A stretch of DNA of 45,443 bases from Colwellia demingiae (GCF_007954275.1 NZ_VOLT01000018.1:1-45443), one strand, 5' to 3'; counted from the stretch's first letter, positions 24,031-33,549 are shown. The notes: generated by a model not told the origin, from the sequence alone. Translations and numbers: made by a program.

Positions 24031-24915
24031 ATGTTTTCTCGTTTCATTCTACTACCCATTTTTGCAATTTATTGCGCGTTACCTACGCTGTCTAATGCTC
24101 AAGAGCAAAAAATAGAGACAAATTCTGCTAATGCTTCAGACATATTATTTAGTCTTGAAAAAGCTGACGAGTCTCAACAACCTTCATCTGGCACTTTGTT
24201 TACCGCCTCAGCACAACTTGGTTTGCTTTACTTAACGGGGAACACCCGTAGTGCCGATATCAAAACAGGTTTGGATTTACGCTTTGAAAGAGGCCTTTGG
24301 CGAAGTTTCTTTGTTTTTGATTTATTAGTTAAAAAAACTGAAACTGAAGATGAAGTAAGTACCAATGACATCCAAAAAAACTTTGAAACTACCGATCAAA
24401 AGTGGAGTATTACTTCGCAAACTAACTACACCCTTGATGCAGTAAAGCAAAACTACATCTATGGTAGTGTCTTTTATGAAGAAAATCGTTTTTCTGGTTT
24501 TGACTCACAAGCGTCAATATCAATGGGTTGGGGGCGCCGTTGGTTTGAAAACAAAGATGCTAGTTTTGATGCCGATGTAGGTCCCGGTTTTAAGAGGGAC
24601 GTTACCCAACTTACGACTGAAGAAATAGCTTTAGGTATGACAAATAAAACTCAAGACACTCTTATTCTACAAGCACAAGCACTGTATATAAGAAAGATGA
24701 ATGAGCATATTGAGTTTAAACAACTATTCGTTGTAAAACACGCGATAGAACAGGGGCAAAACAGCATTTACAAAGCTGAAAGTTCAATTACTAGTAGGTT
24801 AATTGATTCGCTGCAACTTAAACTTAACTTCGTTATCGATTACAACTCAAAAGTTGATGATGATAAAGAAAATTTAAATACGGAAACTTCTGCAGTACTT
24901 ATTTATAGTTTTTAA
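24031..24915 (+). CDS. DUF481 (YdiY-like) outer-membrane protein
   Basis: This 294-aa protein has a signal peptide (~1-23, cut after SNA). After a short polar linker, residues ~55-294 read as beta-strands: FTASAQLGLLYLTGNTRSADIKTGLDL is the typical DUF481 opening (GNTxSxD), followed by amphipathic strands such as QNYIYGSVFYEENRFSGFDSQASISMGWGRRW. The chain ends in an aromatic (YSF), as outer-membrane barrels usually do. YdiY-type proteins are poorly characterised; some respond to salt or acid. It is monocistronic and converges on the lipoprotein gene 29 bp away, with a small GCAGC/GCTGC hairpin between them. Confidence 0.82.
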   Translation: MFSRFILLPIFAIYCALPTLSNAQEQKIETNSANASDILFSLEKADESQQPSSGTLFTASAQLGLLYLTGNTRSADIKTGLDLRFERGLWRSFFVFDLLVKKTETEDEVSTNDIQKNFETTDQKWSITSQTNYTLDAVKQNYIYGSVFYEENRFSGFDSQASISMGWGRRWFENKDASFDADVGPGFKRDVTQLTTEEIALGMTNKTQDTLILQAQALYIRKMNEHIEFKQLFVVKHAIEQGQNSIYKAESSITSRLIDSLQLKLNFVIDYNSKVDDDKENLNTETSAVLIYSF

Positions 24916-24944
24916 TTGCCTCATGAGTTGTGCAGCCAAAATTT

Positions 24945-25523
24945 TTAGCTGCCTAACTCAAATGAATGCTGCTTAAATTTCTGTAAATCGTTAGATAACA
25001 GCTCAACACTTTGCTCATCAATCATGTAAGTAAAAGTGCAAATCCCTGATTCACTAAATTCGTAACAAACGCTGAGAAAGTCTCTTCCTTGCTTGGTGCT
25101 ATACAAACCAAATTTGAAAGTAACACCATTCATCCATTCAGAGACATATTCATTGATTGGTAAAGTTAAGAGGTATTTATCAGGAGTCTCCTGTTTTTGC
25201 CATTGGCGGTACTTATCAATAGCATACTCAACATCATCAACTTCTGACTCGTTTATCCACAAAGGATAAGTTACATTGAAACTACTGTTATTAGTACTAA
25301 TCGGTGAACTACTGCCCTGAGCTGAATATAATAAGGTGCTGCCAGAAACTAAACCAGTTTGGGCCACTTTTAAACGGGTTTGCTTGTTAAGGTAATTATT
25401 CGTGTGAGCGCTGTACTCAGAAAAGCTCACCTTTGTTTCCGTATGATTTTCTGTATATCCACCTATGGAGCCGCAACTCGATAGTGATAATGCGGTAATA
25501 GTTATAGCAATATTCGAATTCAT
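24945..25523 (-). CDS. Hypothetical lipoprotein (192 aa)
   Basis: The short N-terminus ends in a lipobox, LSSC with C17, after a hydrophobic stretch, so lipid attachment and a periplasm-facing location are likely. The n-region has no positive charge, which is unusual; the true start might be elsewhere, but no better upstream start is obvious. The mature part is polar with no recognised domain and contains two additional cysteines (~C153, C161) near the C-terminus that could form a disulfide. The gene is alone on the minus strand. I do not know its function. Confidence 0.6.
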   Translation of the reverse strand: MNSNIAITITALSLSSCGSIGGYTENHTETKVSFSEYSAHTNNYLNKQTRLKVAQTGLVSGSTLLYSAQGSSSPISTNNSSFNVTYPLWINESEVDDVEYAIDKYRQWQKQETPDKYLLTLPINEYVSEWMNGVTFKFGLYSTKQGRDFLSVCYEFSESGICTFTYMIDEQSVELLSNDLQKFKQHSFELGS

Positions 25524-25707
25524 GGTCGTTTCTTAAAATGATATTGAGTCTTGACGCACTGTTAAGGTAATAATTTTATTCTCACATTAACTAGGCACTG
25601 ATAATGACTACCATTCTAGCGTCACAAAAGAGTGTAACTGTTGAAAATCGTAACCTTGGCGTAAAGAACTGTAGTAAAGAATGAAAGATTAATTAATCAA
25701 AACATCA

Positions 25708-26415
25708 TTATTGAGTTTTTTGCCACTGCTCGAATCCTTTTTTTATTTTCTTAATTGTTTCAGCTTTAGTTCCAAGGCTTAGTGCCATGCAATGTTCAGC
25801 ACTTTCACCTTTTGATATTTCTAAGCCTGACATAAGATTCAAATCTTCTGATCCAAGTAAACCTAAGCGATAGTTTAGTGATTCTTTAGACTGAATAACA
25901 ACATCTATCCTCCCTTTAATTAATTTTTTCAGGTTTGTTTCTTCATTAGAAGATATATCTAGATTCACTCCCTCTTGAAATCCTTGTTGTAGAAAGTAAC
26001 TGTGGCTATTATCTCCACGCATGATACCTACTACACTTGTTTTTAATGCCTCTAAAGAATCTATATTGATCTCATTCGACGCAAGTTTATACACATGAAT
26101 TGGGGTGGATTTATAGAGGGGGCAAAACCAATGAAATTTTGACTCTCGCTGCTTTGTTCTATAAATGGAATAAATAAGTATATTAGGATTGGTTGTTGCT
26201 AAATGAAAACTTCTTGCCCATGGATAGACATCTATCGAATATTTAATATCGGTGTATGCCAGTATTTCCCTTATATTACTGGTAACTATTCCTGAGACTT
26301 CCTGGCCCTTTAAAATAAAAGGCGGCCAGTCTTCTGTTACCACTTTTAGTTCCTCTTCGTTGGACCGTGCAGTAAAAGAAAGAAGTAAAAATATAATTAA
26401 CAGTGAATTTTTCAT
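25708..26415 (-). CDS. Periplasmic solute-binding protein, family 3-like (235 aa)
   Basis: I placed the start at 26415 because the resulting N-terminus (MKNSLLIIFLLLSFTARS) is a proper signal peptide; the ATG at 26469 would add 18 unlikely residues. The mature chain begins ELKVVTEDWPPFILKGQEVSG, the classic opening of family-3 binding proteins, and later has IMRGDNSHSYF and LIKGRIDVVIQS, which fit the second lobe. No ABC permease or ATPase gene is nearby. It may therefore serve a distant transporter or act as an orphan sensor-type binding protein, as many such small proteins do in marine gammaproteobacteria. Ligand unknown. Confidence 0.75.
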   Translation of the reverse strand: MKNSLLIIFLLLSFTARSNEEELKVVTEDWPPFILKGQEVSGIVTSNIREILAYTDIKYSIDVYPWARSFHLATTNPNILIYSIYRTKQRESKFHWFCPLYKSTPIHVYKLASNEINIDSLEALKTSVVGIMRGDNSHSYFLQQGFQEGVNLDISSNEETNLKKLIKGRIDVVIQSKESLNYRLGLLGSEDLNLMSGLEISKGESAEHCMALSLGTKAETIKKIKKGFEQWQKTQ

Positions 26416-26699
26416 TGCAACTCTACATCTAGGTTTAATGTGTGAAATCAATATAATAAATTGTATCATTTAAATTATCATCTCCATTAAAAGTATTAAG
26501 TTTCGTTCACAAAAACTAATTTTTTCATTTTAGATAACTGACGATAACTACCTCAATCCCTCTATTTAAAAGAACTATTACTTAATGAGTTCCTTTTTCA
26601 GTGTTTAGGACAATAAAACAAAGTTTACTTTGCTAATCAATCCAGCTTTGCCCTAAAATAACCGCAATTATATTTTCCTCCAAATAAAAAGGTATCTAC

Positions 26700-28379
26700 A
26701 TGGCTCAGCCACTACCAGATAAATTCATCATGTCGATGAATCGAGTTTCTAAAGTAGTTCCACCCAAGCGCACTATTTTAAAAGATATTTCTCTTTCATT
26801 TTTCCCAGGCGCTAAAATCGGTGTCTTAGGTTTAAATGGCTCAGGTAAATCTACCTTGCTTCGTATTATGGCTGGTGTTGATACTGAATTTGAAGGTGAT
26901 GCGGTTGCATTAGCAGGTACTAAAATTGGCTACTTGCCACAAGAACCTCAACTTGATGAGAATCAAACTGTGCGTGAAGCTGTTGAAGAAGCGGTTTCGA
27001 CAGTTAAAAATGCTATGGCACGTTTAGACCAAGTCTATAACGAGTATGCTGAAGAAAACGCTTACTTTGACGCCCTAGCAAAAGAGCAAGGCGACCTCGA
27101 AGATATCATTAATGCGCAAGATGGTCATAATATTGATAACGTATTAGAACGTGCCGCTGATGCATTACGTTTGCCAGAATGGGATAAAAAAATTGCAGTA
27201 CTAAGTGGTGGTGAACGACGTCGTGTCGCACTTTGTCGCTTATTACTTGAAAAACCAGACATGTTATTACTCGATGAACCAACCAACCATTTGGATGCTG
27301 AATCTGTTGCATGGTTAGAGCGCTTCTTACATGACTACCCTGGTACTGTGGTAGCTATCACCCATGATAGATATTTCTTAGACAATGTTGCTGGCTGGAT
27401 ATTAGAGCTTGATAGAGGCCACGGTATTCCTTATGAAGGTAATTACTCATCTTGGTTAGAGCAAAAAGATGCTCGTCTTGAGCGAGAAGGTAAAACCGAA
27501 AGTGCATTACAAAAAACCATTAAGCAAGAACTTGAATGGGTACGCTCAAATCCAAAAGCACGCCAATCAAAAAGTAAAGCCCGTATGGCTCGTTTTGAAG
27601 AACTTAATAGCCAAGATCATCAAAAACGTAACGAGACTAACGAGCTTTACATTCCACCTGGACCTCGTTTAGGCGATAAAGTACTTGATGTTAATAACTT
27701 AACCAAATCGTTTGGCGATAGAGTACTTATTGATGACTTAAGCTTTAGCGTACCTAAAGGTGCTATTGTTGGTATTATCGGACCAAACGGTGCAGGTAAA
27801 TCAACACTCTTTAAAATGATGTCTGGTGCTGAAAAACCTGATTCTGGTGAAGTAGTATTGGGCGATACAGTTAAGCTTGCCAGCGTCGATCAATTCCGTG
27901 ATGACATGGATAACAGCAAAACCGTTTACCAAGAAATCTCACAAGGCCATGATATTTTACAAATTGGTAATTTTGAAATCCCAAGCCGTGCTTATTGTTC
28001 ACGCTTTAACTTTAAAGGTAACGATCAACAAAAGATCATTGGTGAGTTATCCGGTGGTGAACGTAACCGTGTGCATTTAGCCAAGTTAGTGCAAACAGGT
28101 GGAAACGTATTACTGCTCGATGAACCAACCAACGATTTAGATGTTGAAACTTTACGCGCATTGGAAGAGGCGATATTAGAATTCCCTGGTTGTGCCATGG
28201 TTATTTCCCATGATCGCTGGTTCTTAGATCGCATTGCTACTCATATCCTAGATTACCGAGATGAAGGTCAAATCAACTTCTTTGAAGGTAACTTTACAGA
28301 TTATGAAGCATGGTTGAAGAAAACTTTAGGCCCTGCAGCAACTGAACCACACAGAATTAAATACAAAAAAATAGGGTAA
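26700..28379 (+). CDS. ettA: EttA, ABC-F translation factor
   Basis: This 559-aa soluble protein has two tandem ABC domains and no membrane part. Domain 1 has Walker A GLNGSGKST (44-52), signature LSGGERRRVALC (~167-178) and LLLDEPTNHLD. The P-site tRNA-interaction linker follows (~240-325, with Arg/Lys-rich VRSNPKARQSKSKARM). Domain 2 has GPNGAGKST (~356-364), LSGGERNRVHLA and LLLDEPTNDLD. EttA binds the ribosomal E site and throttles the first elongation steps according to ATP/ADP level. Length matches E. coli EttA (555). The end TEPHRIKYKKI is typical. AAAGGTA lies 9 bases before the ATG. It is monocistronic with its own terminator. Confidence 0.95.
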   Translation: MAQPLPDKFIMSMNRVSKVVPPKRTILKDISLSFFPGAKIGVLGLNGSGKSTLLRIMAGVDTEFEGDAVALAGTKIGYLPQEPQLDENQTVREAVEEAVSTVKNAMARLDQVYNEYAEENAYFDALAKEQGDLEDIINAQDGHNIDNVLERAADALRLPEWDKKIAVLSGGERRRVALCRLLLEKPDMLLLDEPTNHLDAESVAWLERFLHDYPGTVVAITHDRYFLDNVAGWILELDRGHGIPYEGNYSSWLEQKDARLEREGKTESALQKTIKQELEWVRSNPKARQSKSKARMARFEELNSQDHQKRNETNELYIPPGPRLGDKVLDVNNLTKSFGDRVLIDDLSFSVPKGAIVGIIGPNGAGKSTLFKMMSGAEKPDSGEVVLGDTVKLASVDQFRDDMDNSKTVYQEISQGHDILQIGNFEIPSRAYCSRFNFKGNDQQKIIGELSGGERNRVHLAKLVQTGGNVLLLDEPTNDLDVETLRALEEAILEFPGCAMVISHDRWFLDRIATHILDYRDEGQINFFEGNFTDYEAWLKKTLGPAATEPHRIKYKKIG

Positions 28380-28448
28380 ACACTAAATAAAAACAGCCGT
28401 TACTAGTACGTTAGTAATTTTGCTGTGATTTGTTAATGAGTTTACCGA

Positions 28449-28488
28449 TAAAAGCCAGTTAAAACTTGATTTTAACTGGCTTTTTTGT
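28449..28488 (+). terminator. Intrinsic terminator after ettA
   Basis: AAAAGCCAGTTAAAA (28450-28464) pairs with TTTTAACTGGCTTTT (28470-28484) around a 5-nt loop and continues into a T-run. Confidence 0.9.
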
Positions 28489-28524
28489 GCCCTGTAATTT
28501 TTTACTTTTCAATAAAATAAGGCT

Positions 28525-28944
28525 ATGCTGAAGCCAATCGATGACAAAAGTCATTATCCCGGTTGGAAAATAGACATGGAAAATAGACGACAATTTACTC
28601 GTATTTTATTTTCAATAAAAGCAGAGATAGCAATTGAAAATAATATATACCATGTGTCTATTCATGATATATCACTTAATGGTGCCTTAGTTACTGCCAT
28701 TGAGAGTGAACAACCCTTAAAAGGTAAAGTAGGCACCTTACACTTTTTATTATCAGACAATGAATCAGAAGTGAACATGAACATTGCGGTTGTTCACGAA
28801 GAAGAAAACGAAACAGGTTTGCAATGTAATGCTATTGATATTGACAGTGTTACTCATTTACGTCGTTTGGTTGAACTCAATCTAGGTAATAGCGAACAAC
28901 TGAATAAAGAACTAAGTCAGTTATCACGTATAAACTTAAATTAA
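28525..28944 (+). CDS. PilZ-domain protein (putative c-di-GMP receptor)
   Basis: This small soluble protein is 139 aa from the ATG at 28525, or 122 aa if translation begins at the in-frame ATG at 28576 (MENRRQF), which is the more usual N-terminus. AAGG precedes the first ATG but is very close to it, so the start is uncertain. Both c-di-GMP-binding motifs are present: RRQFTR (21-26) and DISLNG (48-53). The rest is PilZ beta-barrel plus a C-terminal helix. It should bind cyclic di-GMP and relay it to motility or attachment targets. No flagellar or pilus gene is adjacent, so the partner is unknown. Confidence 0.85.
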   Translation: MLKPIDDKSHYPGWKIDMENRRQFTRILFSIKAEIAIENNIYHVSIHDISLNGALVTAIESEQPLKGKVGTLHFLLSDNESEVNMNIAVVHEEENETGLQCNAIDIDSVTHLRRLVELNLGNSEQLNKELSQLSRINLN

Positions 28945-29029
28945 GTTATTGATTATACTTACATTTTAGTTTAAATTTAAATTAGTAAAAGTTTTCCAGC
29001 TTTTCTACCCAAACCTTTTAGGAGTCTTA

Positions 29030-29527
29030 ATGAATCATCTAATCATCTCTTGTATTGGCCCTGATCAAACAGGTCTAGTAGACACTTTATCTAAAGTTAT
29101 TTCCAAACATCAAGGCAACTGGCAAGTGAGTAGTCTGCATCATTTATCTGGCTTTTTCGCCGGCGTAATTGAAGTAGCCGTGGCAAGTGAAAAAAGTGAA
29201 AGCTTAATCAGTGCATTAAAAGGCATTAAAGGATTAAGTTGCCAAATTGAAGTGGCAGAGCCTAACATACCCGACGTTATTAGTAATTTAGTACTAGAGA
29301 TTACGGCTAATGATAGAGCAGGCATTGTACAAGAAGTATCTTCTGTTATTCATCATCAAAATGGTAACTTAATCAAGCTAGTAAGCTCAAATGATAGCGC
29401 GGCTCATAGTGGCCAAGATATTTTTAAAGCGAAAGTACAAATTGCTATTGATGATAAATCTGTGGATCACCTTATCAGTGCATTAGAGCAAATCGCAGAT
29501 GACTTGATGGTAGATATTTCCCGCTAG
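29030..29527 (+). CDS. ACT-domain protein, GcvR-like
   Basis: This 165-aa protein is built of two ACT domains: residues ~2-75 (LIISCIGPDQTGLVDTLSKVI) and ~85-163 (LVLEITANDRAGIVQEVSSVIHHQNGNLIKL). This is the architecture of GcvR, which in E. coli binds GcvA to repress the glycine-cleavage operon. Similar double-ACT proteins of unknown role are common, and no gcv gene is near, so I give the family only. TAGGAG lies 8 bases before the ATG. A strong terminator follows. Confidence 0.82.
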   Translation: MNHLIISCIGPDQTGLVDTLSKVISKHQGNWQVSSLHHLSGFFAGVIEVAVASEKSESLISALKGIKGLSCQIEVAEPNIPDVISNLVLEITANDRAGIVQEVSSVIHHQNGNLIKLVSSNDSAAHSGQDIFKAKVQIAIDDKSVDHLISALEQIADDLMVDISR

Positions 29528-29594
29528 TGTTTCTAGGTAGTAGTGCTTAGTAAGACGGCTGTGCTATCAACCTTTAATTTAAATGTATGCTAAT

Positions 29595-29627
29595 CAAAAA
29601 CGAGTGCCATAAGCACTCGTTTTTTAT
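29595..29627 (+). terminator. Intrinsic terminator between the ACT-domain gene and yoaA
   Basis: AAAAACGAGTGC-cata-aGCACTCGTTTTTT forms a symmetrical stem with A and T flanks, so it serves both converging genes. It shares its CGAGTGC core with the pgk terminator. Confidence 0.9.
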
Positions 29628-29686
29628 GTCTATTTTACTTGCCAATAGTTAATAAATAAGGGGGTACTACTCTCTAAGAGGCTATC

Positions 29687-31630
29687 CTAGGATAAAGTTT
29701 CCAAAAATTTTGCGGCTTTATTAATATCTCGGCTCCGTTTCATATCAGGTAAACTTTTTAAGAAAGTTTCACCATAAGGTTTATTCACCAACCTATCATC
29801 ACAAATAACTAGCACACCACGATCACTAACATCGCGAATAAGTCGCCCTACCCCTTGCTTTAACGCGATAACCGCTTGAGGTAATTGAATTTGAGTAAAA
29901 GGCTCTCCACCTTGACGCCTTACATCTTCACACCGAGCTTGCAACAGAGGATCGTCCGGCGAAGCAAAAGGTAACTTATCAATAATCACGCAAGTGAGCT
30001 TATCACCACGAACATCAATACCTTCCCAAAAGCTAGCCGTAGCCAGCAGTACAGCATCGCCTTGTTCGACAAATTGCTCGAGTAGCTTTCGCTTAGCCAT
30101 TTTACCTTGCACTAATAAGGGGTTATCAATACTTTCAGCCAAAATTTCTGCAACCTGGTGCATTACACGATAACTGGTAAAAAGCATGAAACAGGCACCT
30201 TTACTGGCTTTAATCAACGGTTCAGCTAACTCAGCTAACTTTAAGGCACGATTTTTATCATTGGCCTGCGGCAAATAACGCGGCACAACAAGCTGCGATT
30301 GTGCTTGGTAATCAAACGGACTATCAAGTAATAATTGTTTAGCGTCTTGTAAACCTAAGTGTTTAGCAAAATGATTAAAGCTATTATCTACAGCTAATGT
30401 TGCCGAGGTAAAAATCCAACCAGCACCAGATTCTTTCACAAAGGTATTAAATTTTTCACTAACATTTAAGGGTGTTTGATGTAATACCACACTCCGCGGA
30501 GTGGTTTCATACCAGAAGCTCATACCATATGCTTCAACATTTGCCATCACGTCATATTGAGCAAGTAAATTAACAGCACGGTCAAAACAATTATCTATGG
30601 CTTCATTTCTTGAAACACACAGTTTTATCACTTGATATAGAAAATCTAAATCAATTTTTAGGTTAGCGAATTTTTGCTGAAATTGAGCTTGTTTATATTT
30701 TTCTCGCCAATTGCCACGTTCCGGATCATAATTAAATAAGAGGCGAAATTCTTGGCAAGTCTTTTGTAGCTTTTCGGCTGCTAGACCTAACTGTTTGACA
30801 TCAGTTAAACTACTGCGGTGTACTTGTAATACGTCGGTACATAAATCAACGAGTTGCTTACTAGAAAATGCCTCGCCAAAATATTCACTCGCGATATCTC
30901 CAATTTGATGCGCCTCATCGAAAATCATCACTTGAGCCTTAGGAATAAGCTCACCAAAACCAGTATCTTTTAGGGCCATATCAGCAAAAAACAAATGATG
31001 ATTCACCACAATAATATCGGCATCACTTGCTTTTTGACGAGCTCTAACTAAATGACATGCTTCATAGTCTGGGCAGTCTCTTGCCAAACAGTTATCCAAG
31101 GTACTCGTTACAAAAGGAAAAATACTGGAGTCTTCACTGACATTCACTAGTTCGCCAATATCGCCACTTTGCGTGCCATTTGCCCAGGTTTTTACTTTAA
31201 CTAAATCTTGCAACATTTGAGCATCAAGTTGACCTCGACTATCTTGATACTGTGCTAACCGATAGTTACATAAATAGTTTGCACGACCTTTTAATAAAGC
31301 GACTTGCGCATTACTCGCTAGCGCCTTTTTTATTAAGGGAATATCTTTATGAAAGAGTTGCTCTTGCAGGTTTTTAGTCCCGGTTGAAACCACGATCTTT
31401 TTCGGATTTTTCGGATTTAACGATAAAAAGGCAGGGATTAAGTACGCAAAAGTTTTTCCGGTACCTGTTCCTGCTTCAACAATAAGCGATGATTGCTTGT
31501 CTATTGCATGGGCAACATCAAGCGCCATATCAGTTTGTGCCTGACGCGGCGAGAAGCCTTTAATGGCTTTAGCTAAAGCGCCTTCTTGAGAAAAGGCTTG
31601 GCTAACTTGGTTAACGTTGTTTTCGGTCAT
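29687..31630 (-). CDS. yoaA: YoaA, DinG-family ATP-dependent DNA helicase
   Basis: This 647-aa XPD/DinG-like superfamily 2 helicase has Q-motif SPRQAQTDMA (~27-36), Walker A VEAGTGTGKT (51-60), DEAH box IFDEAHQ (~229-235), four cysteines for a 4Fe-4S cluster (LCNY and the NCLARDCPDYEACH set at ~180-193), and C-terminal motifs V-VI (ASFWEGIDVRG, QGVGRLIRD). YoaA acts with the DNA polymerase III chi subunit (HolC) in repair of stalled forks in E. coli. The length matches YoaA (636) better than DinG (716). The 115-aa hypothetical gene lies immediately upstream on the same strand, 55 bp away. Confidence 0.92.
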   Translation of the reverse strand: MTENNVNQVSQAFSQEGALAKAIKGFSPRQAQTDMALDVAHAIDKQSSLIVEAGTGTGKTFAYLIPAFLSLNPKNPKKIVVSTGTKNLQEQLFHKDIPLIKKALASNAQVALLKGRANYLCNYRLAQYQDSRGQLDAQMLQDLVKVKTWANGTQSGDIGELVNVSEDSSIFPFVTSTLDNCLARDCPDYEACHLVRARQKASDADIIVVNHHLFFADMALKDTGFGELIPKAQVMIFDEAHQIGDIASEYFGEAFSSKQLVDLCTDVLQVHRSSLTDVKQLGLAAEKLQKTCQEFRLLFNYDPERGNWREKYKQAQFQQKFANLKIDLDFLYQVIKLCVSRNEAIDNCFDRAVNLLAQYDVMANVEAYGMSFWYETTPRSVVLHQTPLNVSEKFNTFVKESGAGWIFTSATLAVDNSFNHFAKHLGLQDAKQLLLDSPFDYQAQSQLVVPRYLPQANDKNRALKLAELAEPLIKASKGACFMLFTSYRVMHQVAEILAESIDNPLLVQGKMAKRKLLEQFVEQGDAVLLATASFWEGIDVRGDKLTCVIIDKLPFASPDDPLLQARCEDVRRQGGEPFTQIQLPQAVIALKQGVGRLIRDVSDRGVLVICDDRLVNKPYGETFLKSLPDMKRSRDINKAAKFLETLS

Positions 31631-31685
31631 GTAAAACGAGAGGACACAAATGAGTATTTATGCAGAGAGTATACTTAACAACAGC

Positions 31686-32033
31686 TTAAGCATAAAGATC
31701 TAAGTGCTTAGTATCGTCGTTATTACCATTGTTAGATTTTTCAACGTTAATCTCTTTTTCGTCCTGCTTTGAAGCAACTTCATTATTTATGCAATCAGTA
31801 TTCTTTTTCTCATCTTGCTTTTGCTTGGCATGCTGCTCTTGCTCACTTCCTTGCACGCTGGAGTGGTATTGATCGTCTTCCGAAGTAAAATAATACTCAT
31901 GGTTTTCAATATGATCAGAGTCTTGGCTAAGTTTACTGTTAGCAGCTTCTTTGAGTAATGCCTTAACCTTTAAGCTTGCTGGCTTAATCGGTACAGGGAC
32001 TACACGTGTTAGTTGAGTAGTAAAAATATCCAT
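31686..32033 (-). CDS. Hypothetical hydrophilic protein (115 aa)
   Basis: I do not recognise a named family, though the opening MDIFTTQLTRVVPVPIKPA looks conserved, as in small proteins next to yoaA in other Alteromonadales (from memory). From residue ~40 on, the chain is highly charged and low-complexity (Glu, Lys, Gln, Asp, Asn), probably disordered. GGAGGAAC lies 9 bases before the ATG at 32033, an excellent ribosome-binding site, so it is surely translated. It is probably co-transcribed with yoaA. The short N-terminal segment may be a binding motif for a partner. Confidence 0.7.
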   Translation of the reverse strand: MDIFTTQLTRVVPVPIKPASLKVKALLKEAANSKLSQDSDHIENHEYYFTSEDDQYHSSVQGSEQEQHAKQKQDEKKNTDCINNEVASKQDEKEINVEKSNNGNNDDTKHLDLYA

Positions 32034-32074
32034 TCTTAGTTCCTCCGCAATTTAAAAGTCGCAAATAAATAACT

Positions 32075-32120
32075 ATACCCAAACTTGTTGAAAATGCGTA
32101 TTTCAGGTAGCTTGAGTATA
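32075..32120. repeat. Short palindromic intergenic repeat (~45 bp), copy B
   Basis: TACCCAAACTTGTTGAAA and TTTCAGGTAGCTTGAGTA pair imperfectly around atgcgta. This is the same element as 4557-4599. Confidence 0.65.
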
Positions 32121-32386
32121 TATTGCAATACCATGTTATCGACTATTATCTTAAAATCTTTAGGCTATAAATTTTAACTGGTCCACACAATCAATTTAGA
32201 GTAATAACTTTAAGCAAGATTCATATAACAAATCATAATAAAAAACCCTTATTTATTACTTGCAGGTACCTTAATTAAACAGTAGTGTAAACAGCATCAA
32301 AACAAATTATTTTTCTACCTGTTAATTTAATTTTAGATTACCATCAAGTTAACAGCAAATGACCTACTATTAGAGACTTTTTAACC

Positions 32387-32434
32387 ATGATTATTAACCT
32401 GAATCGCCGACATCATCACCATCACTACAACTAG
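32387..32434 (+). CDS. hisL: his operon leader peptide (15 aa, five consecutive His)
   Basis: A short frame MIINLNRRHHHHHYN ends in TAG and lies 212 bp before hisG. Five consecutive histidine codons (CAT CAT CAC CAT CAC) are the hallmark of ribosome-mediated his attenuation: slow decoding when charged tRNA-His is scarce lets an antiterminator form. A strong terminator follows at 32539-32576. The E. coli leader has seven His; five is within the enterobacterial-like range. Confidence 0.93.
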   Translation: MIINLNRRHHHHHYN

Positions 32435-32462
32435 CCCATTCAGGTTTACTTAATAAGTAAAT

Positions 32463-32576
32463 TACTGAAGGGCAACTGGCCTTTCAGTGGTTTAAAAAAG
32501 CATAATATATCCTCTTAATAGAAGTAATTATAATTGCTAAACCCCCGAAAGAGTCACGACTCTCTCGGGGGTTTTC
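32463..32576 (+). promoter_or_regulatory. his attenuator: mid-leader hairpin and terminator
   Basis: After the leader peptide, CTGAAGG (32466-32472) can pair with CCTTTCAG (32480-32487) as an intermediate hairpin. The terminator is CCCCCGAAAGAG (32542-32553) pairing with CTCTCTCGGGGG (32560-32571), followed by TTTTCGCATTTT. The spacing from the stop codon of the leader to the terminator (~105 nt) fits competing 1:2/2:3/3:4 pairings as in other his leaders. The exact antiterminator pairing was not computed. Confidence 0.85.
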
Positions 32577-32646
32577 GCATTTTAGCGAATAATAAATTGT
32601 ATATACATGACGAATTTTAAGATTAAAAACGATAGGAATTAACATT

Positions 32647-33549
32647 ATGAGCACATCAGAGCCACGTTTACGCATTGCCATGCAAAAATCAGGACGCCTA
32701 AGTGAAGACACCCAAAAACTACTTAAGCTTTGTGGATTAAAGTTGAATTTGAGCGATAGAAGATTATTAGCTCATGTAAGCAATATGCCTATTGATATTA
32801 TGCGTGTGCGCAGTAGCGATATTCCCGGTTTAGTTATGGACGGCGTTTGTGACTTAGGCATTGTGGGTGATAACACACTCGAAGAAGAAGAATTAGATCG
32901 TCAATTAAAAGGCAATAAGTCTGACTACATTCGCACTACCTCTTTAGATTTTGGTGGCTGTCGCTTCTCAATTGCCATGCCTGAAGAATTTGAATACACG
33001 GGTTTAGCATGTTTAGACGGCTTACGTTTTGCCACAACTTACCCGCAATTATTAAATCGTTTTGCTAAAGCTAACGGTATTAATGTTGAGTTTTGTTTGT
33101 TAAAAGGCTCGGTTGAAGTAGCACCTCGCGTTGGCTTAGCTGACGGTATTTGTGATTTAGTTTCAACCGGCGCAACGCTTGAAGCTAATGGCTTGAAAGA
33201 AGTAGCTGAAGTTTTCCGTTCAAAAGCGTCACTGATTCAACGAGCTGATCCATTGTGTGAAGAAAAACAAGCTATCTTAGATACATTATTACCACGTGTT
33301 CATGGCGTAATGAAAGCGAAAGAAAGCAAATATATTATGCTACACGCGCCAAAAGATAAAATAGCTGAAGTCAGCAAATTAATGCCCGGCACAGAAACAC
33401 CAACTATTTTGCCACTTGCTGAACGTGACAATATGGTTGCTGTACATGTAGTAGCAACAGAGACATTCTTTTGGGAAACTATGGAACAATTGAAAGCTTT
33501 AGGTTGTCACTCTATCCTAGTGATGCCAATTGAGAAGATGATGGGCTAA
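32647..33549 (+). CDS. hisG: ATP phosphoribosyltransferase (long form)
   Basis: This 300-aa enzyme catalyses the first committed step of histidine synthesis, ATP + PRPP to phosphoribosyl-ATP. Length identifies the long, hexameric HisG with a C-terminal ACT-like regulatory domain (~225-300) that binds histidine for feedback inhibition, so no HisZ is needed. Seen are RLRIAMQKSGRLSEDT (~7-22), GVCDLGIVGDNTLEE (~66-80), GLADGICDLVSTGATLEANGL (~157-177, with the PRPP loop) and the C-terminal PGTETPTILPLAE. It is the first gene of the operon, controlled by the leader attenuator. Confidence 0.97.
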   Translation: MSTSEPRLRIAMQKSGRLSEDTQKLLKLCGLKLNLSDRRLLAHVSNMPIDIMRVRSSDIPGLVMDGVCDLGIVGDNTLEEEELDRQLKGNKSDYIRTTSLDFGGCRFSIAMPEEFEYTGLACLDGLRFATTYPQLLNRFAKANGINVEFCLLKGSVEVAPRVGLADGICDLVSTGATLEANGLKEVAEVFRSKASLIQRADPLCEEKQAILDTLLPRVHGVMKAKESKYIMLHAPKDKIAEVSKLMPGTETPTILPLAERDNMVAVHVVATETFFWETMEQLKALGCHSILVMPIEKMMG

